DNA of 64,000 nucleotides from Arenibacter algicola. GTDB taxonomy: Bacteria > Bacteroidota > Bacteroidia > Flavobacteriales > Flavobacteriaceae. Position 1 is the stretch's first letter; every line of letters begins with the position of its first letter. The stretch lies in NCBI RefSeq assembly GCF_018860365.1, contig NZ_JAHKPO010000013.1:248001-312000 (forward strand). The letters are read 5' to 3'. Made by a program: the position numbers and the translations under genes. The notes under the pieces were generated by a model. It was not told the DNA's origin, did no database searches, and saw only the letters and a list, made by a program, of their open reading frames with translations. Below, piece by piece: positions 52,559 to 63,300 of this stretch.

Positions 52559-53410
52559 TTGGGATTAGTAGATAAGGTAAAAGTATTGGATGATTTCTTA
52601 AATGAAAGACACCTTGAAAACGAATTTTCCAAGGAAAGATTTGACTATTTTGGTATTGACTATGATGGTTCTATAAGCACTGAAAGTTATATACAAATAC
52701 ATAAACTTCCCTTACCATTGGAGGAAGTAGAAGAATATGAAGTCGTTATTAAATTTGAAGAATACCAACTTTCAGGATTTAAGTCAGCACTCATAGATAT
52801 AAAAAACAGTTTTGTTAAGGAGTTTATAACGGCCACTATTCCGCTTGTTCAAAAGATAGCCTATGGGAACTCATTAAAACAAAAGCTTATACGTAAACTG
52901 GAAAAATTTAGAAACCACAAAACTGGTCGGAAATTTGCTGGCATATTATCTGATTTTATTAATGAATTAACTGTTGAATACATAGACTATGAAGATCGTG
53001 ATGGAAAAAGCAATAATTCTTTTAAATATCTTCCAAAGGCACATTGGGGCACATTGACCAAACTTTTCCACGCGTTAATAGATAATGAATTATTGGGAGG
53101 GGACACTGTCGAAGCTGACTTTCTTTATATTTTTCAAAACCTTAAAGTTGAGAATCCTGTAAGATGGATTGGACATACCTCTGAACTAAAATACTTCATT
53201 GAATTAATTAATAGAACTGATCTTGGTTTTGAAGACAAGGGAAGTTATAAGTGGAGAATTGCTGTTAAATGCTTTCTAAAAGTCAGTAGCACCCATTTAA
53301 AAACAATCACTTTTACAGACTTAAGGACTTATAAAGTCACCCCGAAAACAAAGGAGAAATTGGATAATATTTTGGTAAATAAAATATTAAAAACTCCTAT
53401 ACTTCGCTAA
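52559..53410 (+). CDS. Hypothetical protein, possible RteC-like C-terminus
   Basis: A 283-aa protein. No ATG or GTG is available near the N-terminus, so it probably starts at the TTG at 52559. The frame is open upstream only to 52490. The C-terminal part (KSNNSFKYLPKAHWGTLTKL, NPVRWIGHTSELKYFIELIN, YKWRIAVKCFLKV) has the W-x-G-x-x-x-E-L pattern of the RteC-type domain found in Bacteroidota elements; this is my recollection, not a search. It lies directly before the iteron block and helicase gene, so a replication or regulation role is possible. Confidence 0.55.
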   Translation: MGLVDKVKVLDDFLNERHLENEFSKERFDYFGIDYDGSISTESYIQIHKLPLPLEEVEEYEVVIKFEEYQLSGFKSALIDIKNSFVKEFITATIPLVQKIAYGNSLKQKLIRKLEKFRNHKTGRKFAGILSDFINELTVEYIDYEDRDGKSNNSFKYLPKAHWGTLTKLFHALIDNELLGGDTVEADFLYIFQNLKVENPVRWIGHTSELKYFIELINRTDLGFEDKGSYKWRIAVKCFLKVSSTHLKTITFTDLRTYKVTPKTKEKLDNILVNKILKTPILR

Positions 53411-53504
53411 TACTACGCATAAATATTTTTTATAATAATTATCATTTTAAAATGATGAATATGCCTATTAATTAAGGCTATATCTGTACTTCGCATGTAC
53501 TACG
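53400..53504 (+). repeat. Iteron-like and palindrome block before the helicase
   Basis: TACTTCGC-3-TACTACG occurs at 53400-53417 and again at 53487-53504, giving four TACTWCG units spaced 11 bases within each pair. Between the pairs lie the perfect 16-bp palindrome ATCATTTTAAAATGAT (53441-53456) and the near-palindrome GCCTATTAATTAAGGC (53463-53478). The block is AT-rich and immediately upstream of a superfamily 3 helicase gene, so it is a strong candidate for an origin or initiator-binding site. Confidence 0.6.
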
Positions 53505-53637
53505 TTTTGAATTTTTAGTAGATTAAAATCTCTATAAACTTCATATCCTTGCTCCAGAAAATCTAACGGATCCTACATAACAACTAGTTTAAAGGAAATG
53601 GGATTTAAAATTTTATTAAAATTATAAAAAGTAATAT

Positions 53638-55089
53638 ATGGCAGAATTAGAAATAAAGTCTTTAGCCAAAGACGAAAACAAGAAAAATTCAATTGAAAAA
53701 GGGAATATGCCCTTTTGGACAATTGCTTCGGACGGAAAAGTAAAAATAAAACAATATGAACTGACTAAATTTTTAGAAAAGGGAGGCTTTTGCAAAACAG
53801 CCACTAAAAATGGAATATCTGTTGTTAGGGTAGAGAATAACATCGTTTCGGATGCTCCGGATCATGAAATGATTGATTACATTAAGGGGTTTCTGACCTC
53901 CAACAAACAGGCTCAAGTATTGGAAGCCTTTTCCACAGGTGTTTCCACCTATATTAACAAAGGAAAAAATAATTTGCTCAGGACGGTACAGATTCCTATC
54001 GACAAGGATCCCAAAGATGAAGCCTGGTTCTATTATAAAAATACAGCAGTAAAAGTAACCATGGGCAATATCGAAGAGGTTGAATATGAGCATTTACCTC
54101 ATAAGATATGGGATTCAAGGATTTTAAAAAGAGATTATAAACCCGCTAATGGCCTCGCATCAGATTTTTACAAATTTATGTACAATCTTGCTGGCCAAAA
54201 TTCTGAAAGGATAATCGCTTTAATGTCGATATTTGGGTATTTACTTCATCGTTACCAGAATACGTCATTGACTAGAGCAGTGATCTTTGTTGACGAAAAC
54301 ATTTCTTTTGATGGTAAGGCAAATGGTGGATCTGGTAAAACACTTTTAACGGAAGCACTGAGCAAAATGAGAGAATTGGTTGGTATGGATGGCAAAAATA
54401 TCAAAACCGGCAGCTGGTTTAGGAATCAAAGAATCACTCCAACGACAGATTTGGTCAGATACGATGACGTGCAAAGAGATTTCAGTTTAGAAACCATGTA
54501 TTCCATGATAACTTCAGGGGTTACGGTGGAACGGAAATATGAACATGAATTCTATATTAGACCCGAAAACGCCCCCAAATTTATCGTTAGTAGTAATTAT
54601 CCGGTGAAAGGTACGGGTGGCTCAACAGACGAAAGAAGACGTTGTGAATTTGAGGTGGCAAATTATTACAGTGTGGATCATCAGCCCAAAGATGATTTTA
54701 AGAAGAACTTTTTTAGTGACTGGAACAGCGATGAATGGAACACATTTGATGCATTAATGATGGACTGCGTCCAAGTTTATTTCCAGAAAGGTTTGATTAT
54801 TCCTGATCCAATAAATCTGGTAAAGAATAAATTGATTAATGATACTTCGGAGGAATTCGTGTCTTATATGGACGATTCTATAGATTTTGATAAATGGATT
54901 GATAAAAGGGAATGCCATCAGTCATTCCTTGAAAAATACCCTATCCACAAGGATGTTACATCCCACCAATTTACAAAGTGGCTAAAGGCGTTTGCTAGTC
55001 ATAAACAGTTAGAATATGATGACAAATCTTCTGGAGGTAAGTATATCTTTATTTTAAAAACTATTAAAATGGTGGACGATGAAAAATAA
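53638..55089 (+). CDS. Superfamily 3 primase/helicase-type protein
   Basis: A 483-aa protein. The helicase core occupies roughly residues 200-350. It has Walker A GGSGKT near 230, an acidic Walker B-type strand in LVRYDDVQ, a superfamily 3 motif C in PKFIVSSNY, and an Arg-finger-like DERRRCEFE. This is the DUF5906 or phage/plasmid primase-helicase type. The N-terminal ~120 residues may be a primase remnant or DNA-binding part. It would drive self-replication of the excised element. It overlaps the GIY-YIG gene by 11 bases. Confidence 0.8.
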   Translation: MAELEIKSLAKDENKKNSIEKGNMPFWTIASDGKVKIKQYELTKFLEKGGFCKTATKNGISVVRVENNIVSDAPDHEMIDYIKGFLTSNKQAQVLEAFSTGVSTYINKGKNNLLRTVQIPIDKDPKDEAWFYYKNTAVKVTMGNIEEVEYEHLPHKIWDSRILKRDYKPANGLASDFYKFMYNLAGQNSERIIALMSIFGYLLHRYQNTSLTRAVIFVDENISFDGKANGGSGKTLLTEALSKMRELVGMDGKNIKTGSWFRNQRITPTTDLVRYDDVQRDFSLETMYSMITSGVTVERKYEHEFYIRPENAPKFIVSSNYPVKGTGGSTDERRRCEFEVANYYSVDHQPKDDFKKNFFSDWNSDEWNTFDALMMDCVQVYFQKGLIIPDPINLVKNKLINDTSEEFVSYMDDSIDFDKWIDKRECHQSFLEKYPIHKDVTSHQFTKWLKAFASHKQLEYDDKSSGGKYIFILKTIKMVDDEK

Positions 55090-55729
55090 AGGAATCATTT
55101 ACAAGGTGACCCATAAAGAAAGTGGTAAATCATATATCGGAGCCACTACCAAAACGATGGAATCCCGTAGGGCAGACCATGTCCAAAAGGCCAATAAGGG
55201 CTTAGGAGGGCAATTTCAAGAAGCAATAGCTACTCAGGGCCCAGAGGCATTTACGTGGGTGCAGATCGATACTGCCACCACTATTAATGAGTTGGCTCAT
55301 AAGGAAAAGGATTACATTATGAAATACGACAGTATGGAAAATGGACTTAATTCCGATTCAGGAGGTGGGATGCAAAAATCCGTTTATCAATACACTATAG
55401 ACGGTAGCCTGATAAATACCTTTGATAGCTTGGAAAGTGCAGCTAATGCAGTTAGTGCATATAAAACTTGTATAGGAAATGCGTGTACGGGTCAAAGTAA
55501 AACCTGCAAAGGCTACTTGTGGACTTATTCCTCTACTTTTCCGGTTGGAATTGTTGATGAAAGAAAAAAACAGGTTGGGCAATTTAACCTAGACAATAGT
55601 TTTGTTGCTGAATACAGATCTGTAGCGGAAGCATCTAGAATTACGGGAATATCCAAAACCTGTATTTCAAGATGCTGCAGAGGTGAACGTGATAAGTCGG
55701 GGGGTTATATTTGGAAATACTCCACTTAG
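55079..55729 (+). CDS. GIY-YIG nuclease with NUMOD1 repeats
   Basis: A 216-aa protein. The GIY-YIG domain (GIIYKV at 5-10, YIG at 19-21, ESRRADH) spans about residues 1-90. Two NUMOD1-type DNA-binding repeats follow (SVYQYTIDGSLINTFDSLES and QVGQFNLDNSFVAEYRSVAE), each with a helix-turn-helix tail. The arrangement is that of phage homing endonucleases. It is translationally coupled to the helicase and ends at a strong terminator, so it belongs to the core operon. Confidence 0.85.
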   Translation: MKNKGIIYKVTHKESGKSYIGATTKTMESRRADHVQKANKGLGGQFQEAIATQGPEAFTWVQIDTATTINELAHKEKDYIMKYDSMENGLNSDSGGGMQKSVYQYTIDGSLINTFDSLESAANAVSAYKTCIGNACTGQSKTCKGYLWTYSSTFPVGIVDERKKQVGQFNLDNSFVAEYRSVAEASRITGISKTCISRCCRGERDKSGGYIWKYST

Positions 55730-55770
55730 CAGAAATTCTTTGAATTTTCTAGTTATAATGTTAATAAAGT

Positions 55771-55804
55771 AAAGCCATAAAAAGTAATTTATGGCTTTCT
55801 TTTT
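55771..55804 (+). terminator. Terminator of the core operon
   Basis: AAAGCCATAAA (55771-55781) pairs perfectly with TTTATGGCTTT (55788-55798), followed by CTTTTTG. It separates the replication genes from the type I restriction locus. Confidence 0.88.
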
Positions 55805-55889
55805 GTCTTACATTATCAAATTGTGGCTGAGTTAAGTAATGTTTTGCTTACATTTAAAACTTAAAAATTTTAATTGAATATCCATATAA

Positions 55890-57401
55890 ATGGCAAAACA
55901 AAATAACGGTGCTACTTTTGAGCAAAACCTTTTCAAAGCAGCTGATAAACTCCGTAAAAACATTGATGCAGCCGAATATAAGTATGTTGTATTGGGCTTA
56001 GTATTTATAAAATATATTTCTGAAACCTTCAATGAGCTTTACCAGAAGTTGGAAGCGGATGAATGGAGTGATCCAGAAGATAGAGATGAATACTTAGCTG
56101 AAAATATTTTCTTTGTACCATCCACAGCACGTTGGACACACTTACACAATAACGCGAAATTAGCCACCATCGGACAAATCATAGACGAAGCCATGGAAGC
56201 TATTGAAAAGGAGAATTCAGAGCTAAAAAATGTTCTTCCAAAAGTATATGGTAAGGCTAATTTGGACAAAGCCTCCTTGGGGCAGTTAATAGATTTAATT
56301 TCCAATACAGAGCTCCAGGCAGAAAATGAAAATTCCAAGGATCTTTTTGGTAGAGTTTACGAGTATTTTCTAGGCGAGTTTGCCAATGCTGAAGGTAAAA
56401 AAGGAGGTCAATTCTACACGCCAAAAGCCATAGTAAAATTAATGGTAGAAATGATTGAGCCTTATAAAGGCAGAGTTTTTGACCCTGCTTGCGGTTCTGG
56501 AGGAATGTTTGTTATGAGTGAAAAGTTTGTCACAGAACACCAAGGAAAGATAAGTGACATTACGGTATATGGACAGGAAAGTAACCAAACTACCTGGAAG
56601 CTATCTAAAATGAATCTAGCTATACGTAACATAAACTCACAGTTTGTAAGCTGGAATACAGAAGGTTCATTTTTAAAAGATGCACACCCGGATTTAAAAG
56701 CAGATTATATTCTTGCCAATCCACCGTTTAACCAAAAGGATTGGGGTATAGAAATTTTGCAAGATGATGCCCGTTGGAAATATGGCATACCGCCGAGTGG
56801 CAATGCTAACTATGGTTGGATGATGCACATGTTATATCATTTAGCGCCAACAGGAGTTATGGCAACTGTGTTAGCAAATGGGTCTTTAAGTTCCAATACC
56901 TCGGGGGAAGGTGATATACGTAAAAACCTGGTAGAGCAAGATTTGGTAGAGTGCATTGTAGCCTTACCAAAACAACTGTTTTACAATACCGGAATACCGG
57001 CTTGTATTTGGTTTTTAAGACGGGAAAAGAGTAACCATAGTAAAGAAATATTGTTTATTGACGCTTCTGAGATGGGGTATATGAAAGATAGGACCCATCG
57101 TGATTTAGCTGATGAGGATATTGATTTAATTACTGAAACATACCATAATTGGCGTAAGAGTGAAAATTATGAGGATGTTAAAGGCTTTTGTAAATCTGCC
57201 AAAACAGATGAAGTGATTAAACACAACCATGTATTAACACCTGGGAGATATGTAGGTATTGAAGATGAAGAAGATGATGGTATTCCTTTTGAAGATAAAA
57301 TGGCTGAATTAACCACAGCTTTAAAAAAACAGATGGTTAAAGAAGAAGCGTTGAATGAAGAAATAAAACAGCAACTTTCTAAAATTGGATTCAACTTATG
57401 A
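55890..57401 (+). CDS. hsdM: Type I restriction-modification methyltransferase subunit
   Basis: A 503-aa N6-adenine methyltransferase. It has a helical HsdM N-terminal domain (about 8-145), the AdoMet motif FDPACGSGG (197-205) and the catalytic NPPF (277-280) in ILANPPFNQKDWG. The C-terminal helices contact HsdS. It forms the M2S core with HsdS and the restriction complex with HsdR. Its stop overlaps the hsdS start by ATGA. No promoter box is clear in the 85 bases upstream. Confidence 0.95.
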   Translation: MAKQNNGATFEQNLFKAADKLRKNIDAAEYKYVVLGLVFIKYISETFNELYQKLEADEWSDPEDRDEYLAENIFFVPSTARWTHLHNNAKLATIGQIIDEAMEAIEKENSELKNVLPKVYGKANLDKASLGQLIDLISNTELQAENENSKDLFGRVYEYFLGEFANAEGKKGGQFYTPKAIVKLMVEMIEPYKGRVFDPACGSGGMFVMSEKFVTEHQGKISDITVYGQESNQTTWKLSKMNLAIRNINSQFVSWNTEGSFLKDAHPDLKADYILANPPFNQKDWGIEILQDDARWKYGIPPSGNANYGWMMHMLYHLAPTGVMATVLANGSLSSNTSGEGDIRKNLVEQDLVECIVALPKQLFYNTGIPACIWFLRREKSNHSKEILFIDASEMGYMKDRTHRDLADEDIDLITETYHNWRKSENYEDVKGFCKSAKTDEVIKHNHVLTPGRYVGIEDEEDDGIPFEDKMAELTTALKKQMVKEEALNEEIKQQLSKIGFNL

Positions 57402-58588
57402 GTTCTATAAATTTTATAAAAATCAAGGATATTTGTAATAAAGTATCTGTTGGATATGTTGGCTCAACTACAAAATATTTCTCAACTAAAGAAAAAGGGA
57501 TTCCTTTTTTACGATCAAAAAACATTCGATTAGGTAGGATTGACATGAATGATTTGGCTTATGTCACAAAAGATTTTCACAATAAAAACAAAAAAAGTCA
57601 ATTAAAAAAAGGAGATATAGTCATTGTTAGAGTTGGTCAAAATCGAGGTGATGTTTGTAAAATTTCAGACGAATTTGAAGAAATGAATGTTGCAAATTGT
57701 GTTTTTTTAAGACCACCAAAAGAATATAGTGACTACCTAGAGATTTTACTTCGTTCACCTTTTGGACAAAAATTACTTTTATCTATATCAACTGGTTCAG
57801 CACAGGAAGTTCTGAATACGGGAGCAATAGCGGAGTTAAAAGTTCCTGTTCCAAAAATAGAGATGATCGAATATGTAGCTTCATTGATTAATAGTTTTGA
57901 TAATAAAATTAATCTCTTAAAACAACAAAACACCACCTTAGAAACCATAGCACAAACTATTTTTAAAGAATGGTTTGGTAAATACCAAATTGGTGATGAA
58001 TTACCTGAGGGGTGGACTTTAGGAACAATTGGAGATTTAACAAAAATAAAACGTGGAGGTTCGCCAAGACCAATTAAAGATTATATTTCAGATTCAGGTT
58101 ATAGATGGTTAAAAATTTCTGATGCAACGGCTACTGATTCTCCCTATATATTTGAAATAAAAGAACATATAAAAGTTGAAGGTTTAAAAAAAACAACTTT
58201 AAAAAAGGCAGGAGATTTAGTGTTATCCAATAGTGCAACACCAGGAATGCCTAAATTTTTAGCGGTTGATAGTTGTGTTCATGATGGTTGGATGCATTTT
58301 CCTAGCTCAAAAGTTTCTAATGAATATCTGTACTTGCTTTTTCTTCATATTAAACCAATACTAGTGCAACAAGGAAGTGGAAGTGTATTTGTTAATTTGA
58401 AAACAGATATTTTAAGATTCTTTGAAACAGTTATTCCTTCAAATAAAGCGTTTAAAGATTTTGATAAATTAATAAAACCAATTTTTGAAAAGATATTAAG
58501 TAACGCAAAACAAATCCAATCCCTCACTTTAACAAGAGATACCTTATTGCCAAAATTAATGAGTGGAGAAATAAGAGTGAAATTATAA
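57398..58588 (+). CDS. hsdS: Type I restriction specificity subunit
   Basis: A 396-aa protein with two target-recognition domains. The first is residues ~1-165 and the second ~200-370. The conserved helices are NTTLETIAQTIFKEWFGKY between them and LTLTRDTLLPKLMSGEIRV at the end. The two half-targets cannot be predicted from sequence. There is no internal repeat or homopolymer tract pointing to phase variation. Confidence 0.93.
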   Translation: MSSINFIKIKDICNKVSVGYVGSTTKYFSTKEKGIPFLRSKNIRLGRIDMNDLAYVTKDFHNKNKKSQLKKGDIVIVRVGQNRGDVCKISDEFEEMNVANCVFLRPPKEYSDYLEILLRSPFGQKLLLSISTGSAQEVLNTGAIAELKVPVPKIEMIEYVASLINSFDNKINLLKQQNTTLETIAQTIFKEWFGKYQIGDELPEGWTLGTIGDLTKIKRGGSPRPIKDYISDSGYRWLKISDATATDSPYIFEIKEHIKVEGLKKTTLKKAGDLVLSNSATPGMPKFLAVDSCVHDGWMHFPSSKVSNEYLYLLFLHIKPILVQQGSGSVFVNLKTDILRFFETVIPSNKAFKDFDKLIKPIFEKILSNAKQIQSLTLTRDTLLPKLMSGEIRVKL

Positions 58589-58594
58589 GTAAAT

Positions 58595-59644
58595 ATGCTA
58601 AAAGCACCCAATTTGTTCAATCATGCTACTAGTGAATTAAGCCAAGATGCATTTATAGCTTGGTTATTAGAATGGGCAAACCCAGACTACAAAACTTGTG
58701 ATGAACCTCTACATAAAATGGGTACATCTTTTTTAAAGGAATTATTGGCTACAAAGAACATACCTTTAAGCAGTATACAGTCATTTAAACTCCAAACACA
58801 GTACCACAAAATAGATGTGTATCTTGAATTGGTCATAGATAAGGTAAGTATAGGTATAATAATAGAAGACAAGGTGTTTACTTCCAATCACTCTGACCAG
58901 CTCGCTAGGTACAAAAATATAATCAGCAAGAAAGTAGACAAGGTAGTGCCAATTTATTTCAAGACAGGATTTCAACATTGCTACAACGATGTAAAAAGTA
59001 AGGAATATTACCAGTATACTGTAAAAGAGTTTTCGGCACTATTAAGACATGGGGTAGAGCAAGGTATACAAAATGATATAGTAACTAGTTATTACAACTT
59101 TATAGCCGAAAAGGAGCAACTATTTGATAAAGCTAAAGAATCTTTTGAAAATTATAAATCACAACCAATAGGTGAGTGGGATTGGTGGTCTTGCACAGGC
59201 TTTTTTAAGGATTATAAACCTCATTTTAGATGGGCAGATTGGGGTTCTGTTGGAAATAACCGGCAACCCTTATTGGCGTTTTGGTTTGGACACCGTGATC
59301 TTTCCATTGAGGATGAAAATAACACGACCATTACCCTTAGGCCATACATTGATATGGTATACTCTGAAAAAAATATCAAAATCAACTTTAGGGTAGCAGT
59401 TAAAAATTATCCGCAAACAAACAACAGAAACAGAAATAAGATTTATAGTGCGTTTAAGCCTTATTTGGTAGGGGCTGGCATCAAACACAAAAAGCCAACA
59501 TTTCGAAAAGCAAAGGAAACCATGTTATTGGCGCAAGTGACTGAGCTTGATGATTCTTTAATTTACAATGATCTTGTGGCTTTGCTGGTGAATTATAAAA
59601 ATGTATTGGATGATTTTATAGATAATCAGAATATAATTCTTTAA
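58595..59644 (+). CDS. PD-(D/E)XK nuclease-family protein inserted in the hsd operon
   Basis: A 349-aa protein with the PDDEXK_4-type opening LFNHATSELSQDAFIAWLLEW and a nuclease core: Asp74 in KIDVYLEL and Glu91-x-Lys93 in GIIIEDKVF, followed by SNHSDQLARYK. The C-terminal half (about 190-349) has WDWWSCTGFFKDYKPHFRW and looks like a separate recognition domain. It starts six bases after hsdS and is clearly in the operon. It is not a standard type I subunit, and its target may be modified or foreign DNA. Confidence 0.78.
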   Translation: MLKAPNLFNHATSELSQDAFIAWLLEWANPDYKTCDEPLHKMGTSFLKELLATKNIPLSSIQSFKLQTQYHKIDVYLELVIDKVSIGIIIEDKVFTSNHSDQLARYKNIISKKVDKVVPIYFKTGFQHCYNDVKSKEYYQYTVKEFSALLRHGVEQGIQNDIVTSYYNFIAEKEQLFDKAKESFENYKSQPIGEWDWWSCTGFFKDYKPHFRWADWGSVGNNRQPLLAFWFGHRDLSIEDENNTTITLRPYIDMVYSEKNIKINFRVAVKNYPQTNNRNRNKIYSAFKPYLVGAGIKHKKPTFRKAKETMLLAQVTELDDSLIYNDLVALLVNYKNVLDDFIDNQNIIL

Positions 59645-59658
59645 TAATTACTTCGTGC

Positions 59659-60366
59659 ATGACAACGTTAGAAACTTGGAAAGAACAGGTATTGGATTAC
59701 AATACATCGCTTAATGACAAACTACGCCAAAATGAAATAGCCAAAAGCCTTTATTATGGCTTTAAGGTTATTGATGGCAAGTTAATAGATAAGCCAGATA
59801 TTCTCTTTGTGGGGATCAATCCTGGCATGGGTAATAAAACAAGGCACTATTCTGTACAGTTTGATAATGAACGTATATCATACTTGGACAAGTACAACGA
59901 CGACTATAGGGTGGATTACCCTAGAACATATCATTTAGCCGAAAAGACTATCAAGTTTTTTGAGCAAATGAAGTGGTCTAATGTAAAAATTATAGATTTA
60001 TTGGAGAATAAGGTTGTTAAAACCAATTTTTATCACATTGCTACTAACAATGGAAACGATATTAATAAAACAGTAAATCAAATTGAAAATGGTTTTCACC
60101 ATTCTTATTTCCAAAAGAGTGCTGAATTTACTTTGAAGTTAATAGAAATTATTAAGCCTAAGCTGGTTATTTTAGAAGGTAAAAAGGTTTATGATGATAT
60201 TGTTGTTCAATGTTGTGGGCAAAAGGACACTTGGAAAACTGATAAATTTGGCGATTGCTTTGACAAAAAATTAAATACCCATTTTATAGGGTATGATAGA
60301 ACTTTTAGTAATGATAACAGAGCTGTTTTTGTAGCAAGATTGCAAGAATTATTAAATAAAGAGTAA
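59659..60366 (+). CDS. Uracil-DNA-glycosylase-superfamily-like protein
   Basis: A 235-aa protein. Near residue 50 it reads ILFVGINPGMGNKTRHYS, where GINPG is motif 1 of MUG/TDG-like uracil-DNA glycosylases. VKTNFYHIATNNG and KPKLVILEGKKVYDDI follow, matching the fold's core strands. The canonical HPS-type motif 2 is not visible, so it may bind a modified base without normal glycosylase action. It is placed between the nuclease and hsdR, 14 and 4 bases from its neighbours. Confidence 0.62.
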   Translation: MTTLETWKEQVLDYNTSLNDKLRQNEIAKSLYYGFKVIDGKLIDKPDILFVGINPGMGNKTRHYSVQFDNERISYLDKYNDDYRVDYPRTYHLAEKTIKFFEQMKWSNVKIIDLLENKVVKTNFYHIATNNGNDINKTVNQIENGFHHSYFQKSAEFTLKLIEIIKPKLVILEGKKVYDDIVVQCCGQKDTWKTDKFGDCFDKKLNTHFIGYDRTFSNDNRAVFVARLQELLNKE

Positions 60367-60370
60367 AATT

Positions 60371-63300
60371 ATGCTCGATGAAAATGCCATAGAAATTGCT
60401 TTTATAGACCAATTGGTGAGTCAAGGCTATAACTATTATTACGGTCCAGATATTACACCATATGGCTCCAATCCACAACGTAAAAGTTTTGAAAGTGTAA
60501 TTCTTGAACAGCAGTTTAGAAATTCTTTAGAAAAGCTAAATCCTAACTTACCATCCTCTGCGATTACAGAAGCCTACAGCAAAGTTGTAGACTTAGGGAC
60601 ATTAGATGTGATGGAAAATAATGAGCGTTTTCATACGTATTTGACCAATGGTGTTACTGTAGAATTTACAAAAGAAGGAGTAACAAAAGGGATAAAGGTC
60701 CAAATCATAGATTTTGATAACCCAGAAAACAATGAATTTTGGGCAATCAATCAATTGGTGGTTAAGGAAAATAATTCTGAAAAGCGATTAGATGTGGTAA
60801 TCTACATTAACGGCTTGCCTTTAGTGATTGTAGAACTCAAAAATGCGACTGATGAAAAAGCCACGGTTCATAGAGCCTATACCCAGATCCAAAATTATAA
60901 GAGTGCGGTACCTAGTATATTTTATTACAATGCTTTGTGTGTAATCTCAGATGGTATTGATGCGAAAGCTTCTAGCTTGTCAGCGCCCTTATCAAGATTT
61001 TTAACGTGGAAAGCCCCTAAGGAACCAGCGCATGACCTTTCAATTCAACATCCAAATGATTTGGCAAAAGCATCAGAACCAAAAGTCTCCTATGGCTTAA
61101 CTGAACTACAAACCCTTTCAGAGTTCATGTTAAATAAGAAAGTGCTTCTTAATTTAATAAGGTATTGTACGGTATTTGAAAGCGAAGAAAAAGTAGATAA
61201 AACAACTGGTTTAATATCTATTAGCAAGGTAAAGAAGGTAGCTGCTTATCATCAATATTATGCAGTTCAGAAGGCAGTAGAACAAACAATACGTGCAACA
61301 CATTCCGTGGATGGCAATAAAAAAATAGGCGTGGTTTGGCATACACAAGGTTCTGGTAAGTCTTTGACTATGGTGTTCTATAGTGGAAAGATTATTACAC
61401 ATCCGGAAATGAAGAATCCTACCATAGTTATTTTAACGGATAGAAATGATTTGGATGATCAGTTGTTTGGAACCTTTGGTAACTGTGTTGGTTTATTACG
61501 ACAAACACCTGTTCAGGCAACGAGTAGAGAACATATAAAAGAATTGCTCAAAGTTTCCGGTGGGGGAGTGGTTTTTACGACTATTCAAAAATTCAGTCCG
61601 GAGGAAGGCAATGTACATGACACATTATCAGAAAGAACCAACATTGTGGTAGTTGCTGATGAGGCGCACCGCAGTCAATATGGTTTTAAAGGCCGTGTTG
61701 TAGAGTTAGAGGAAGGTTCAGAGCTGCGCTATGGCAATGCCAAATATATGCGGGATGCCTTGCCAAATGCCTCTTATATTGGTTTTACGGGCACACCTAT
61801 TGAAAAAGAAGATAAATCAACACCAGCAGTTTTTGGAAAGTATATTGATGTGTATGACATTAAACAAGCAGTTGATGATGGCGCAACAGTTCCTATCAGC
61901 TACGAATCACGTTTGGTGAAAATTAAATTGGATCAGGAAGTTAGTAGTGAAATTGACACCTTGGTAGATGAAATTTCAGGTGCCACGGAAGAGCAATTAG
62001 AAAGAGCTAAAAAGAAAAATGCCACTATTAATGCTATTGTTGGGCATCCAGAACGTTTAAAAGACGTCGCGGAAGATATTGTTTCCCATTTTGAAGCCAG
62101 ACAAGAAGTATTTGAGGGTAAGGCCATGATTGTGGGTATGACACGTCAAATTTGTGTGGATCTATATGCTCAATTAATAGAATTGAAACCAGAATGGCAC
62201 CATGAAGATCGGGATAAAGGGACTATTAAAGTCATAATGACGAGTTCGTCTGATGATCCAGAAAGCTTTCAACCTCACCATACTACTAAACAACAACGTA
62301 AGGAGTTGGCAACTCGAATGAAAGACCCCAATGATGAATTAAAATTGGTGATTGTTCGTGATATGTGGTTAACAGGATTTGATGCACCAAGCATGCACAC
62401 GATGTATATTGACAAAAAAATGCAAGGTGCCAACTTGATGCAAGCCATAGCACGTGTAAACAGAGTTTATAAGGACAAGCCAGGAGGCTTAATTGTAGAT
62501 TATATCGGAATAGGACAGGAATTACGTAATGCCATGGCAACCTATTTACAGAGTGGTGGAGAAGGAAAAGCGTTTGTAGATATAGCTGAAGCCGTTGCTT
62601 TGATGATAGAAAAGTTTGAGATCATTGAACAGATGTTCCATAACTACGACTATAAAGCTTATTTTCAAGCAGAAACTAATGTAAAACTACAAGTTTTATT
62701 GGGTGCTCAAAACTATATATTGTCGAGTGAAAAATTAAGGGACAGGTTTTTAAAAGAAATAACATCCCTGTCCAAGTTATTTGCTATGGCTATTCCAAGT
62801 AGGGAAGCTAATACTATAAAGGATGAAGTAGCATTTTTTCAAGCAGTAAAGGCACGGATCAATAAGTTCACAACCTCTGGGGTAAAATCTGATTATGACG
62901 TTGAAACAGCGATTAAACAAATTGTAGATGACGCTCTAAGTAGTGATGGGGTAATTGATGTTTTTAGTGCTGCTGGTATTGAAACACCTTCCGTCGGCAT
63001 TTTATCTGACGAGTTTTTATTGGAAGTAAAAAACATGCAACAAAAGAACTTGGCTTATGAGTTGCTTAAAAAGTTGTTGAGCGATGATGTAAGAGTTAGA
63101 AAATCTAAAAACATAGCACAGGCTAAAAAGTTTTCAGAAATGATTGAAAGTGCTGTAAAAAAATATCATAACAATCAGATAGATTCAGCGCAGGTATTAG
63201 AAGAATTATCGGCTATTGCACGTGAAATGAGGTTAGAGGATCATAAAGCAGTTGAACTAGGTTTAACCGAGGAAGAATATGCTTTTTATAGTGTCCTAAA

